Assembly: GCA_021772025.1 (NCBI GenBank)
Contig: JAETNT010000028.1
Coordinates: 1 to 50,939, forward strand
Source of the DNA: Enterocloster bolteae
GTDB taxonomy: Bacteria; Bacillota; Clostridia; Lachnospirales; Lachnospiraceae
Direction: 5' to 3'
Length of the DNA stretch: 50,939 nt
Below the pieces are notes generated by a model. That model saw only the letters and a list, made by a program, of their open reading frames with translations, was not told the origin of the DNA and searched no databases. Of this stretch, positions 1 to 7,436 are shown in pieces. The first letter of the stretch is position 1; every line of letters starts with the position of its first letter. Made by a program: the position numbers and the translations under genes.

Positions 1-121
1 GCCCGGCAAATGGTATGATCCACGTCGTTTGCTCCAGGATTCATTCCTGAATAACACTTTATTCCTGTATTCAGACCATTTATACGATTTTTAAAATTCT
101 TAACTAACTGACATTGAAAGA

Positions 122-198
122 CTTGGGGATAATCAATGTGTCAAGGACTTGCCGCAGCGCGGTGTGCATACATCCTTGATACATTGATTATTCTCAAG
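122..198 (+). repeat. 26-bp inverted repeat able to form a long RNA hairpin
   Basis: Arms at 122-147 and 173-198 are complementary over 26 positions with no gap. The three positions that are not Watson-Crick become G-U pairs in a plus-strand RNA but A-C mismatches in a minus-strand RNA, so the plus strand looks like the folded one. The 25-nt loop holds a small CCGC/GCGG hairpin. It lies just past the 3' end of the IS3 orfB. It could be part of the element end, a terminator or a small RNA; there is no T-tract on either side. Confidence 0.6.
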
Positions 199-203
199 TA
201 AAA

Positions 204-1034
204 TTACGGGAGGAAAGAACAGTCTTTCCCCTCATGATAAATCTGGCTGGGTGTTTTATACCCCAGACTCTGGTGCGGACGTTCATTGTTATAAAACTCC
301 ATATATTCCCGGATCCCTTTTCGTGCCTCCCGTGGATAACGGTAATCTTTTAGATAAATATCCTCATATTTCAGGCTTCTCCAGAACCGTTCTATGAAAA
401 TATTATCATATGCGCGTCCCTGGTGATCCATACTGATTTTGGCACCAGCCTCCTGAAAGAGTTCTGTATATCTTGGACTGGTAAAATGGCTCCCTTGATC
501 ACTGTTCATGATTTCGGGCACAGAGCCGCCAAGTGCTTTTCTGCAGGTATCCAGAACAAACTTGATTTCCAGAGTGTCATCTATCTCCCATGCCAGGACA
601 TAGCGGGAATACCAATCTATAATAGCGGTGAGATAAAGCCAGCTCTTCTGTATTGGAATATAAGTAATATCAATACTCCAGATATGATCAGGAAAGGTGA
701 CCTGTATCCCATTGAGAAGATAGGGATATACTTTATTGGCAGAATTTGCTTTACTTGTGTTCTGCCTGGGATAAACGGCTTGTATCCCCATTGCCTGCAT
801 TCTGGAAAGCACTGTTTTTTTGTCTACATGAAAACCATAATCACTGTCCAGCCATGTTGCGATACGGCGGTATCCAAATTCAGGATGCTTTGTATAGGTT
901 ATATCAATTAGGCGGTTAAGCTGCAGATCCCATTCAGAAGAAGGGCGCGGCTTATAATACAGAGAAGTGCGGTTCAGACTCAGCATTTCAGCCTGGGTAG
1001 ATACTGAAAAAACAGGGTCAGTAAAATTAACCAT
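204..1034 (-). CDS. IS3-family transposase orfB (DDE integrase)
   Basis: The 276-residue product has an N-terminal helical region typical of IS150-like orfB (SLNRTSLYYKP), an HTH_21-type segment (HPEFGYRRIATWL) and an rve integrase core. The catalytic DDE residues are visible as WSIDITYIP, the MNSDQGSHFTS block, and the late glutamate in DNIFIERFWRSLK. The C-terminus YNNERPHQSLGYKTP is the usual ending. The frame stays open upstream of the ATG through HRDERISM back to an A-rich run, so it is normally made as an orfAB fusion by frameshifting. See the finding on the frame relationship with orfA. Confidence 0.9.
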   Translation of the reverse strand: MVNFTDPVFSVSTQAEMLSLNRTSLYYKPRPSSEWDLQLNRLIDITYTKHPEFGYRRIATWLDSDYGFHVDKKTVLSRMQAMGIQAVYPRQNTSKANSANKVYPYLLNGIQVTFPDHIWSIDITYIPIQKSWLYLTAIIDWYSRYVLAWEIDDTLEIKFVLDTCRKALGGSVPEIMNSDQGSHFTSPRYTELFQEAGAKISMDHQGRAYDNIFIERFWRSLKYEDIYLKDYRYPREARKGIREYMEFYNNERPHQSLGYKTPSQIYHEGKDCSFLP

Positions 1035-1059
1035 GGAGATTCTTTCATCCCGATGGAAA

Positions 1060-1344
1060 TTAGATTCCAGATTTTTTTTTCATCCACTCGTACTGAGCAG
1101 TTAGTTTTCCGATTTGTGTATATAGTTCTTCGATTTGTGCTTCATACTGCTTAGCCTGCTTGTGCATTTTAGCATTTTCATTTTCAAAAAGTACATGTAA
1201 ATTATTGGAAGCTTCTGTCTTCCAGCGGGTCAGCATATTAGGATGAACGTTATTTTCGGATGCAATTTCATTGAGCAGGCGTTCTCCCCTGAAGACTTCC
1301 ATGACAAGTTTTGCCTTAAATTCAGGCGAATAAGTTTTTCGCAT
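1060..1344 (-). CDS. IS3-family transposase orfA (HTH)
   Basis: This 94-residue protein starts MRKTYSPEFKAKLVMEV, a classic HTH_Tnp_1 opening, followed by a helix-turn-helix (LNEIASENNVHPNMLTRWK). It ends in a leucine-zipper-like helix and the WMKKKSGI tail. The start is preceded by AAAGGAGAG. The codons near the end contain nine consecutive A residues (minus strand; plus-strand Ts 1072-1080), the expected slip site for making the OrfAB transposase. It binds the element ends and lets OrfAB assemble there. Confidence 0.88.
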   Translation of the reverse strand: MRKTYSPEFKAKLVMEVFRGERLLNEIASENNVHPNMLTRWKTEASNNLHVLFENENAKMHKQAKQYEAQIEELYTQIGKLTAQYEWMKKKSGI

Positions 1345-1506
1345 AATGTCACTCTCCTTTAAAATTAGTATGCGTGACCTAACGAAAAACTATTTAAAAT
1401 TTTGTCTTAAATCATAGGACCATTATAGCCTGAATTTTACGAAGTTCTCTCTTTCTTAGGAATCAGGAGCTAAAATTGGTATTTCCCGACAGCCCCATTA
1501 TCGGAA

Positions 1507-2442
1507 TTACAAATGCGGAAGATTTTTCCTGTAATTTCGCAGGTCTTCTTCGCTGACTTCAGAAATGATTTTGTCAAGTGTTTCCAATAATTTTGATTTA
1601 TCATCCGGCAGATATCCCCTGAGCTGGAAGGCATTGGAAGCCCCCATTGCGGCAAAGTATGTGGTTATGTCCAGATTTTCCACAAGGGTGCGGAGTTCAC
1701 GGTATTTTTCAAGTTCGCTTTCTTCCTGCCAGTTTCCGTTTGAGATTTCTTGGTACACATCGGATTCCGGATAGATTGTCAGCATATTCGGGCCGATCAG
1801 GAATGGATGTAGCTGGTTGAATATTTCTGCGGATGCTCTTGCTCCGGTTTCCCCGTGTCCCTTGCCGGAAATGCCGGTCAGGTAGAAGAAACCATAATTG
1901 ATACCGGCCTGCTCTAATCTTTTGCATTGGGTTAGAATATCTTTGGAAGTATAACCTTTGCACATAAAGGCCAGTGCTACATCATCTCCTGTTTCCACGC
2001 CAATAGTCAGCCCATTGTAATCGGCCTGACGGAGCTGAGCCAGTTCTTCGTCTGTCTTATTTATAGAATCTGTAATGCGGGCAAAACAGCCAATAGAATG
2101 AACAGAGGGAAAATATTTATGGATAAGTGATGCGATTTCCAGTAGCTTCTCTGTTTTCAGGACAAACGGATTGGCTCCAGTTAAGAAAACACGCTGAATT
2201 GGCTCTGAATTTTCTTTCCCCTGCAGTCGTGTCAACATCTTGGAATAGGGATTTGTACGCAGGACTTGTGATTCCAGCAAGTCACTTTCGATGTTTTCCA
2301 TAGGTGACATTCTGAATTTAAATGGCAAATCGCTGTACAGGGTACAGAACTTGCACTTATGATGAGTACAGCCTGCTGTTACTTCCAGAAGAAGCGAGTC
2401 TGCTTCATAGGGCGGACGCCAGATTGTTCCTGTGTAATGCAT
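1507..2442 (-). CDS. Radical SAM protein
   Basis: The protein has 311 residues when begun at the ATG at 2442, chosen because GAGGTGG lies five bases before it; an upstream in-frame GTG at 2451 overlaps that site. The cluster motif CTHHKCKFC near residue 25 ligates the 4Fe-4S cluster that cleaves S-adenosylmethionine. The spacing is C-x4-C-x2-C, as in a clostridial group of HemN/Elp3-like radical SAM proteins. Further signs are RVFLTGANPF and the GVETGDD glycine-rich segment in the barrel. The substrate is unknown. It is transcribed divergently from an HxlR regulator and its promoter region holds a palindromic operator, so control by that regulator is likely. A redox- or electrophile-responsive role is possible but is inference. 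Confidence 0.85.
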   Translation of the reverse strand: MHYTGTIWRPPYEADSLLLEVTAGCTHHKCKFCTLYSDLPFKFRMSPMENIESDLLESQVLRTNPYSKMLTRLQGKENSEPIQRVFLTGANPFVLKTEKLLEIASLIHKYFPSVHSIGCFARITDSINKTDEELAQLRQADYNGLTIGVETGDDVALAFMCKGYTSKDILTQCKRLEQAGINYGFFYLTGISGKGHGETGARASAEIFNQLHPFLIGPNMLTIYPESDVYQEISNGNWQEESELEKYRELRTLVENLDITTYFAAMGASNAFQLRGYLPDDKSKLLETLDKIISEVSEEDLRNYRKNLPHL

Positions 2443-2519
2443 GATAACCACCTCAAATCAAATGATAATTATGTACAGGCAACGGGGCAAACCTGCACAT
2501 TACTGTCCCGTTAGGATGA

Positions 2520-2570
2520 ATTATAGCAGAATGCATCGAAAAGAAAAGTACAGTACTTTTTCGAAGTACC
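2520..2570. promoter_or_regulatory. Divergent promoter/operator of radical SAM and hxlR-type genes
   Basis: A perfect palindrome, AAAAGTAC-A-GTACTTTT, occupies 2544-2560. Its right half also pairs with a third AAGTAC half-site at 2564-2569 across a five-base spacer. On the minus strand an extended -10 (TGC-TATAAT, 2520-2525) sits 17 bases downstream of the position the palindrome would occupy as -35. Repression of the radical SAM gene by the adjacent HxlR protein is the natural reading. GTAC-based dyads are known for HxlR-family operators. Confidence 0.65.
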
Positions 2571-2621
2571 TTTTATTTTGATGAAAAAAGAGGTATGATG
2601 TTGAGGGAAGGAGATAGAAAA

Positions 2622-2951
2622 ATGAGAAAATCGGAAGAAGCAGTAAGCCGCTGCAGGACGATTTCTATGGTGCAGAAATTGCTGGGAGGGAAATATAAGA
2701 TTGAGCTTCTCTGGTATATCGGGAAGTGTGATGTCCGGCGCTTCGGGCAGCTCCGCCGTCAGATAGGGGAAATTACAGAAAGTTCGCTAACGAAGCAGCT
2801 CCGGGAACTGGAGGCAGATGGATTCATTATCCGGCATGATTTTTGTGAGGTGCCGCCACGAGTAGAGTATACTTTAACAGATCTTGGCAAGAGTTTTTTG
2901 GCTGTCCTTGATTGTATGAAATCGTGGGGAGATGAGAATCTGCTTGTATGA
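2622..2951 (+). CDS. HxlR-family winged-helix transcriptional regulator
   Basis: This 109-residue regulator has the single HxlR domain. The core KLLGGKYKIELLWYIG is followed by the winged helix (FGQLRRQIGEITESSLTKQL) and the wing (FIIRHDFCEVPPRVEYTLT). The start at 2622 has AAGGAGA seven bases upstream; ATGs at 2595 and 2598 lack this. These dimeric regulators often respond to aldehydes, thiols or oxidants and repress a divergent gene. Here the divergent neighbour is the radical SAM gene, with the operator at 2544-2570. Confidence 0.88.
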   Translation: MRKSEEAVSRCRTISMVQKLLGGKYKIELLWYIGKCDVRRFGQLRRQIGEITESSLTKQLRELEADGFIIRHDFCEVPPRVEYTLTDLGKSFLAVLDCMKSWGDENLLV

Positions 2952-3085
2952 TTGCATCGCAAACAGAACTGCTTAAAGGAATTGTATCCTTGTATCTTGA
3001 TTATACGGAACTGCAGGCTGAACGGCAGATTCTTATGAGTATGGATGACTTATACGGGCAGCATGGGGCGGCATTTCCCTATTGA
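2948..3085 (+). pseudogene. RhuM-type protein C-terminal remnant
   Basis: A 45-residue reading frame starts with an ATGA overlap on the HxlR stop. Its segment YLDYTELQAERQI then MSMDD matches what I recall of the C-terminal region of RhuM-family proteins (YLDYAELQAERQIPMTMEDW). After that the similarity stops and the frame ends. I read it as a fragment of an old RhuM gene. It may still be translated by coupling with HxlR, but a function is unlikely. Confidence 0.5.
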
Positions 3086-3110
3086 ATTGTGGGGTGCTTT
3101 TTCGTATAAT
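3082..3110 (+). promoter_or_regulatory. Sigma-A-type promoter of the OLD/retron operon
   Basis: TTGAAT at 3082-3087 and TATAAT at 3105-3110 are separated by exactly 17 bases. They lie about 40 bases upstream of the OLD-family start codon, with AAGGAGG before that ATG. No other good promoter is seen before the reverse transcriptase, so effector, RNA and RT may share this transcript. Confidence 0.7.
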
Positions 3111-3151
3111 AGTAACTGGTAAAGCTCTGCCAACAGGAAAGGAGGCGCTTC

Positions 3152-5158
3152 ATGTCCCTGATTGAAATTTCCATCAAAAATTATAAGTCTGTAGGCAGCT
3201 GCGTGTTCCGACTGAATGGTGTTACTGCCCTTTTGGGAGAAAATGGGACGGGGAAAAGCAACATTCTCTCTGCCGTCAAATATTTTTATGATAATATAGT
3301 TTACCGGTCAGAGTCAGACGATATTTTCGATCATAATAACCGGCTGAATAATCGGGTAGAGATTGCATTGACTTATGATTTGGGGCGTCTGAAACGATAT
3401 GCCTATGCAAATCTTAAGGATGAAGGGACCAGGTATTCCAGCTATTATGAAAAAATTATTGGAATATCTGCAGAAGATATTGTGACTGTGCGGATGGTGA
3501 AGATTCGGGATATGCCGATGCGCTGGAGCCATGACGCGGATACGAGAAAGTTAATAGCAGGTCTTTTCCCTATTTATTTTGTAGACGCAAGGCAAATAGA
3601 TCTGGTGAATTGGGATATACTTTGGAAGCACATCGGCGATTTGATGAAACTGGAAAATACGGTAGGAAAAGAGCTTCGGGAGAAGCTGAAGGACTCAATA
3701 GAAGACGCCAGCAGTCAATTAAAGGATCGCCTGGGGCGGATAGAAAATGGCTTTGAAAAGCAGAATGTTAAGATTGCTCAGTATTCCAAAAATGAGTTTG
3801 CGGCGATTTTATCAAAGATATATTTTTCAGGGGAACAATATCAATTTGACGAAAGCCACTTATCAAAGTTTTCCAACGGAACCAATACGTTTAATTTTAC
3901 GCGGCTGTTTATTTACATTTTAGGTCTGATAGCAGAGACAAAAATGAAAGAACCCGTAGTCATCCTTGATGAGCCGGAAATCTCTTTACATAATAATATG
4001 ATAGATAACCTGGCGGAGATATTTTATCAATGCAGGTATTCTGTTGATTTTTTAATCGCGACTCATTCGGCGCGGCTGGTTCGGAATATTTTGACTCAGG
4101 ACAGCGGCGGCAACGAATTATATCAGATTTACCGCAGAGGAGAGGAAACCATGCTTTCCCGTTTCCAGATGTTCCGTCAGGATGCAGAGATGCGGGAGCG
4201 ATATTTTATTACCGATCAACATGCCAGCGCGTATTTTGCCAAAGCCCTTTTTCTGGTAGAAGGAGAGACGGAATTGGAAGTGTTTCAAAGCCGTTTCCTA
4301 AGAGGGATTTTTCCGAGGATAGGACAGGTGGAGATTATCAAAGGAATGAGCGATGACGTGGTATATCGTATTGTTTCTCCTAAAGACAGGGGCTGTCATA
4401 TCCCGGCAACGATTCTTTTAGATCTGGATAAGGTTTATACTTACCCGGAAAAGCTAAAGAAAAAGTATTTTGATATGTGTAATACCGGAGAGAATTATTG
4501 CTTTTTTAAAAAGAAAGATACGCCCCTTTCCTCCAGAGCCTGTTTGGCGGCCAGAAGGAATCGCATATACCGGATGGCGGAAAAATGTAAATTTCATTAT
4601 ATAAAGCCCTTTTATCTGGCGGAAGATGAAAACTATAGAGAATTTATTGGTTTGATTCAGGATTATTTTAAGGAATACGGGATATTTACCGCCGCGACAA
4701 CCATTGAAGGAATGTTGGTAACGGGGGAAAATTTACCTATGTTTTTGGAGTTTTTAAAAGAATATTTTCCGGCGCAATATGGAAATATCTATCCTTTTGA
4801 CAGAACGCTTTTTACAACGGACGAGTATCTCACATTTATCCGTCTTCTTCTTGGAGGAGAATGTGACTATGGAATGGGGTATAAATGGCTTAAAAAGCAA
4901 GAGCCGGCTTTGGATACAAGGATTCAAAAGCTAGTGGAAACAAATAAGATTTCCAAGACTTCCTGGGCTGCCAGCTGGCTGCGGTTTTATTTCTGCCGCA
5001 AGGCGGGACTGAAAGGATTCGGGCCAGAAGAGCTGGGAAATTTTTTAAGGGTAATTGAGAAAACCAACAAGAGAGTTCGTATAAAAATAGATTTTGAGCA
5101 GGATTTCCCGGAATTGGGAGATTTGATGAATATGGTTTGCCAGATGGTTCCGGGATAA
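3152..5158 (+). CDS. OLD-family ATPase with C-terminal TOPRIM nuclease domain
   Basis: The 668-residue protein opens with an SMC/ABC-like ATPase. Walker A GENGTGKS is at residues 29-36 and Walker B VVILDEPEISLH around D273-E274, followed by the ATHSARL switch. A TOPRIM domain follows, with the metal-binding glutamate in LVEGETE (E370) and the LLDLDK aspartates (D424, D426). This architecture is that of OLD (overcoming lysogenization defect) nucleases. OLD proteins serve as toxic effectors in several anti-phage systems, including retron-Eco8. Here the gene is immediately followed by a retron-like RNA and a reverse transcriptase, so it is best read as the nuclease effector held in check by the RT-msDNA complex. 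Both ATPase and TOPRIM motifs look intact. The last ~150 residues are unassigned. Confidence 0.9.
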   Translation: MSLIEISIKNYKSVGSCVFRLNGVTALLGENGTGKSNILSAVKYFYDNIVYRSESDDIFDHNNRLNNRVEIALTYDLGRLKRYAYANLKDEGTRYSSYYEKIIGISAEDIVTVRMVKIRDMPMRWSHDADTRKLIAGLFPIYFVDARQIDLVNWDILWKHIGDLMKLENTVGKELREKLKDSIEDASSQLKDRLGRIENGFEKQNVKIAQYSKNEFAAILSKIYFSGEQYQFDESHLSKFSNGTNTFNFTRLFIYILGLIAETKMKEPVVILDEPEISLHNNMIDNLAEIFYQCRYSVDFLIATHSARLVRNILTQDSGGNELYQIYRRGEETMLSRFQMFRQDAEMRERYFITDQHASAYFAKALFLVEGETELEVFQSRFLRGIFPRIGQVEIIKGMSDDVVYRIVSPKDRGCHIPATILLDLDKVYTYPEKLKKKYFDMCNTGENYCFFKKKDTPLSSRACLAARRNRIYRMAEKCKFHYIKPFYLAEDENYREFIGLIQDYFKEYGIFTAATTIEGMLVTGENLPMFLEFLKEYFPAQYGNIYPFDRTLFTTDEYLTFIRLLLGGECDYGMGYKWLKKQEPALDTRIQKLVETNKISKTSWAASWLRFYFCRKAGLKGFGPEELGNFLRVIEKTNKRVRIKIDFEQDFPELGDLMNMVCQMVPG

Positions 5159-5192
5159 ACGGAACTGACGGGGCAGCACACAAGAGAATAAA

Positions 5193-5359
5193 GGCGGGCA
5201 GCAATTTGCTCTCGATACTAGCGTAGAGGCAGGCCCTGAGGGGGCGACAGCTCCATAAACCAGGGCGAAAATGTTACTTTTTGACTGGGGAACGTACGCG
5301 GTGGAACGATATGCGATCAATTATTTAACACCATACGAATTTTTAAGACAGTGCCCGCC
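5193..5359 (+). ncRNA. Retron-like msr-msd non-coding RNA (candidate)
   Basis: The 167-nt segment is bounded by perfect 8-nt inverted repeats, GGCGGGCA (5193-5200, a1) and TGCCCGCC (5352-5359, a2). Directly at a1 is AGC, whose G (5201) is in the position of the branching guanosine. A first hairpin pairs TG-CTCT (5207-5212) with AGAG-g-CA (5225-5231). A second pairs GCCCTG (5233-5238) with CAGGGC (5261-5266) and continues as GGGGC/GCTCC around a GACA loop. The msd part would then run from about 5267 to 5350, with GAAAAT/ATTTTT at its base and CGTA..GGTG pairing CACC..TACG inside. It ends 15 bases before the RT start, the usual place for a retron RNA. Confidence 0.72.
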
Positions 5360-5374
5360 AGATGTGATGGAAAA

Positions 5375-6472
5375 ATGAAGAAAATATACGGATGGAATTA
5401 TTACTGCGAAAATATTCTGAGGAAGAATGAAACCTACATAGAGAATAGCCTGGAGAAAAAGGAAGAAAGTTATCTTGCTTTTGAGATAAGGGACAGGGGA
5501 AAGGCGAGAGAGCTTCACCAGGTAGATAAGAGCAGCGGGTTATATCAGCTTCAGAATAACCTGAATAAAAATCTGCTTTCCAGGATTCCGCTGTCCAAGG
5601 CGGCGGTAGGCTTTGTAAAAGGGAAAAGCTATCAGGAGTATTTGCGGCCCCACTGTGGGAAGCGCTTTCATATGCGTTTGGACATTCGCCATTTTTTTGA
5701 TAATGTGACAGAAGAGCGGGTGGTAAAAAGCTTGGAAGAATTTGTCCAGGATGAAAGGATCCGCATAAATATCGGCCAAATCACCACTTTGGGCGGCTGC
5801 CTTCCCCAGGGGGCGGCTACTTCTCCGGCTATGTCAAACATTGTTTTCCGGCAGATCGATCAACGAATTTTAAAATATTGTCAGGCTATCAGAAAAGTAA
5901 AAGAGGATAGAAGGGTGGAGTATGATGATATTATCTATACACGATATGCGGATGATATGATGTTTTCCAGCGATCATCTGGATTTTCGGAAAATGCTGTC
6001 CTTTTATAAAATGATCAAACACATTCTTTTGGAAAATGGCTTTCATCTTAACCATGACAAAACCTATATGACGGAAGGAGAAATTTCTTTGTCTGGTTTT
6101 GTAGCGGGAGGAGATGAACATGGATGTGTGGTGCGGCCTTCCAGAAAGCGTATGAGAGAGATTAATGAGGTGCTGAATTATTTTGATAAAAGAGGGGCCA
6201 TAGATGGTTCCCCTTATCAGGTAAATACGGAAAAGGTGAAGGATCCTCAGGTAGTAGAAAAAATAAACGCCCTGTTTCCGAAGGAGCAATTTGTGCGGTT
6301 TAACAATAAAAAATCGGTAATCAACTATCTTTGCGGTTACCGGGCGTTTCTGATTACCTTTTTAAAGGGGGAAAATGATCAGACTCCCCAACTGAGGGCG
6401 TTGAAACGAAAGATAGAAAATCTGGAAAAGCTAATTGACCAGTGCCAGAAATGGTGGTTTGGATTTGAATAG
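5375..6472 (+). CDS. Retron-type reverse transcriptase
   Basis: This 365-residue reverse transcriptase has motif A in RLDIRHFFDNV (D103), a motif B-like GGCLPQGAATSP and the catalytic YADD (Y191-D194), all within the minimal RT size of retron enzymes. No maturase or endonuclease domain is present, which argues against a group II intron protein. The start is placed at the ATG at 5375; the upstream GTG at 5351 would overlap the a2 repeat. The two retron hallmarks are diverged: NAxxH appears as YLRPH, and VTG as SGFVAGG. It would copy the msd part of the RNA just upstream and bind the product. Genetic context (OLD effector, structured RNA) supports a retron; an unclassified defence RT remains possible. 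Confidence 0.85.
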   Translation: MKKIYGWNYYCENILRKNETYIENSLEKKEESYLAFEIRDRGKARELHQVDKSSGLYQLQNNLNKNLLSRIPLSKAAVGFVKGKSYQEYLRPHCGKRFHMRLDIRHFFDNVTEERVVKSLEEFVQDERIRINIGQITTLGGCLPQGAATSPAMSNIVFRQIDQRILKYCQAIRKVKEDRRVEYDDIIYTRYADDMMFSSDHLDFRKMLSFYKMIKHILLENGFHLNHDKTYMTEGEISLSGFVAGGDEHGCVVRPSRKRMREINEVLNYFDKRGAIDGSPYQVNTEKVKDPQVVEKINALFPKEQFVRFNNKKSVINYLCGYRAFLITFLKGENDQTPQLRALKRKIENLEKLIDQCQKWWFGFE

Positions 6473-6515
6473 AAATCCATAAAAGTTTAAGCGCGTTTTT
6501 ACGGAGGATAGTTGG

Positions 6516-7436
6516 ATGGACGGAAGAAGAGTCAGGGAGTTTATGGAAAATGAAGTAGAAGCAATGCTAAAAACCTATGAACAATTTCAGATTCTGATAC
6601 CTGCGAAGAAAAAAAGCGGGGCCGCTCATCCGGGGGAGGATGGAATGTATGTGGAAGCGTTGCTTAAAGGCTATATTGAAAAATTTCTTCCGAAAGGGTT
6701 GGAAGTACTGACCGGGTTTATTTTGCGTCCTGCGATAAAGACCAGAAAAGGAAAAAGAGAGCGGGCGAAAGACAAGGACAGCCATTCTTCCCAGCTGGAT
6801 TTGATTATCTATGATTCCGCCTCTTATCCGGTATTTCTCAGAATGGGGGATCATGTGATTGTTCCCCCAGAAGGGGTAGTCGGCGTTATATCGGTAAAAA
6901 AGAATCTTTATTTTTCTCAGGTCAGTCAGGAGATAAAAGCGTTGGAGCAAGTGGGGCAATTGTGCACGGGGAAGAACGCTATGGATCAGGAAGTAAAGGG
7001 GCCGTTTTTAGCATTGGTGGCTATGTATACGACGGAGAGCGGGACGTTGGAAACACAGGGAGAAAAGATTTTTGCTCATTTAAAAGAAAATTTTCCCCAA
7101 ACGGGAACCAACCGCTACGACTGGTTCCCTGGATACGTGGGAGTTTTAAGCAAGTGGTCTGTTTATAAAGCAGCTCCTAAGCAAGTGGAAAAAGAAAGCG
7201 AAAAGAAGGCAAAGTATTTCTTTTTTGAGCACAGGGAAAATGAAAAGTATCTGGGCTTTTCTCTGATTATCAGTGGAATTTTGAATGTTTATTATGATAA
7301 GACAAGAGCAAATGAACGGCGGCTTGGATTTTCACTTTTGGGTTCGGAAAGGGGCTATGATAAAAAATTGGGAGAAATCCCTTACCAAAAGGAGCATGGG
7401 GATCGAAATTTAAAAAGAAAAACTATAATTGAGTAA
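6516..7436 (+). CDS. DUF6602-like protein, probable PD-(D/E)xK-type fold
   Basis: The 306-residue protein begins 43 bases after the RT stop, with GGAGG eight bases before its ATG. Residues 90-130 read like the core of DUF6602 proteins: SQLDLIIYD, then VIVPPEGVVGVISVKKNL. In related proteins this block is commonly D..(E)xK, as in a restriction-endonuclease-like fold. Here the position expected to be glutamate is serine (ISVK), so catalysis may be lost or use another residue. No membrane segments are seen. It is the last gene of the OLD-RNA-RT operon and may be an accessory or target-recognition subunit. The family assignment is from memory of the motif and should be treated as moderate. Confidence 0.65.
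   Translation: MDGRRVREFMENEVEAMLKTYEQFQILIPAKKKSGAAHPGEDGMYVEALLKGYIEKFLPKGLEVLTGFILRPAIKTRKGKRERAKDKDSHSSQLDLIIYDSASYPVFLRMGDHVIVPPEGVVGVISVKKNLYFSQVSQEIKALEQVGQLCTGKNAMDQEVKGPFLALVAMYTTESGTLETQGEKIFAHLKENFPQTGTNRYDWFPGYVGVLSKWSVYKAAPKQVEKESEKKAKYFFFEHRENEKYLGFSLIISGILNVYYDKTRANERRLGFSLLGSERGYDKKLGEIPYQKEHGDRNLKRKTIIE

Larger units (their letters stand above)
204..1344 (-). mobile_element. IS3-family insertion sequence (IS150-like), orfA + orfB
   Basis: Two consecutive minus-strand reading frames have the standard IS3 layout: a small HTH protein (orfA) followed by a DDE integrase (orfB). Terminal inverted repeats could not be fixed by eye. A possible right end is the CA at 1422, since the minus strand reads TGGTCCTATGATTT from there, with a weak look-alike (TGGTATGATCC) at 11. 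The extent given is therefore that of the two genes only. The neighbouring radical SAM gene is intact. Confidence 0.8.

Noticed and set aside
1..44. Possible gene start (MNPGANDVDHTICRA) on the minus strand running off the window
   Set aside because: Only 15 codons are visible, the ribosome binding site is poor, and no family can be judged.
423..911. 162-residue plus-strand frame within the transposase
   Set aside because: It is antisense to the conserved DDE core of IS3 orfB, which has all its catalytic residues.
5045..5320. Minus-strand frames across the retron-like RNA
   Set aside because: They have no ribosome binding site and no domain. The region is better explained as a structured plus-strand RNA.
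5351..5374. GTG start for the reverse transcriptase at 5351
   Set aside because: It would place the start codon in the a2 repeat of the RNA. The ATG at 5375 lies just after the RNA and gives a normal RT N-terminus.
5375..6472. RT as part of a group II intron or diversity-generating retroelement
   Set aside because: There is no maturase X domain, no intron 5' or domain V structure, and no template/variable repeat pair or target gene nearby.
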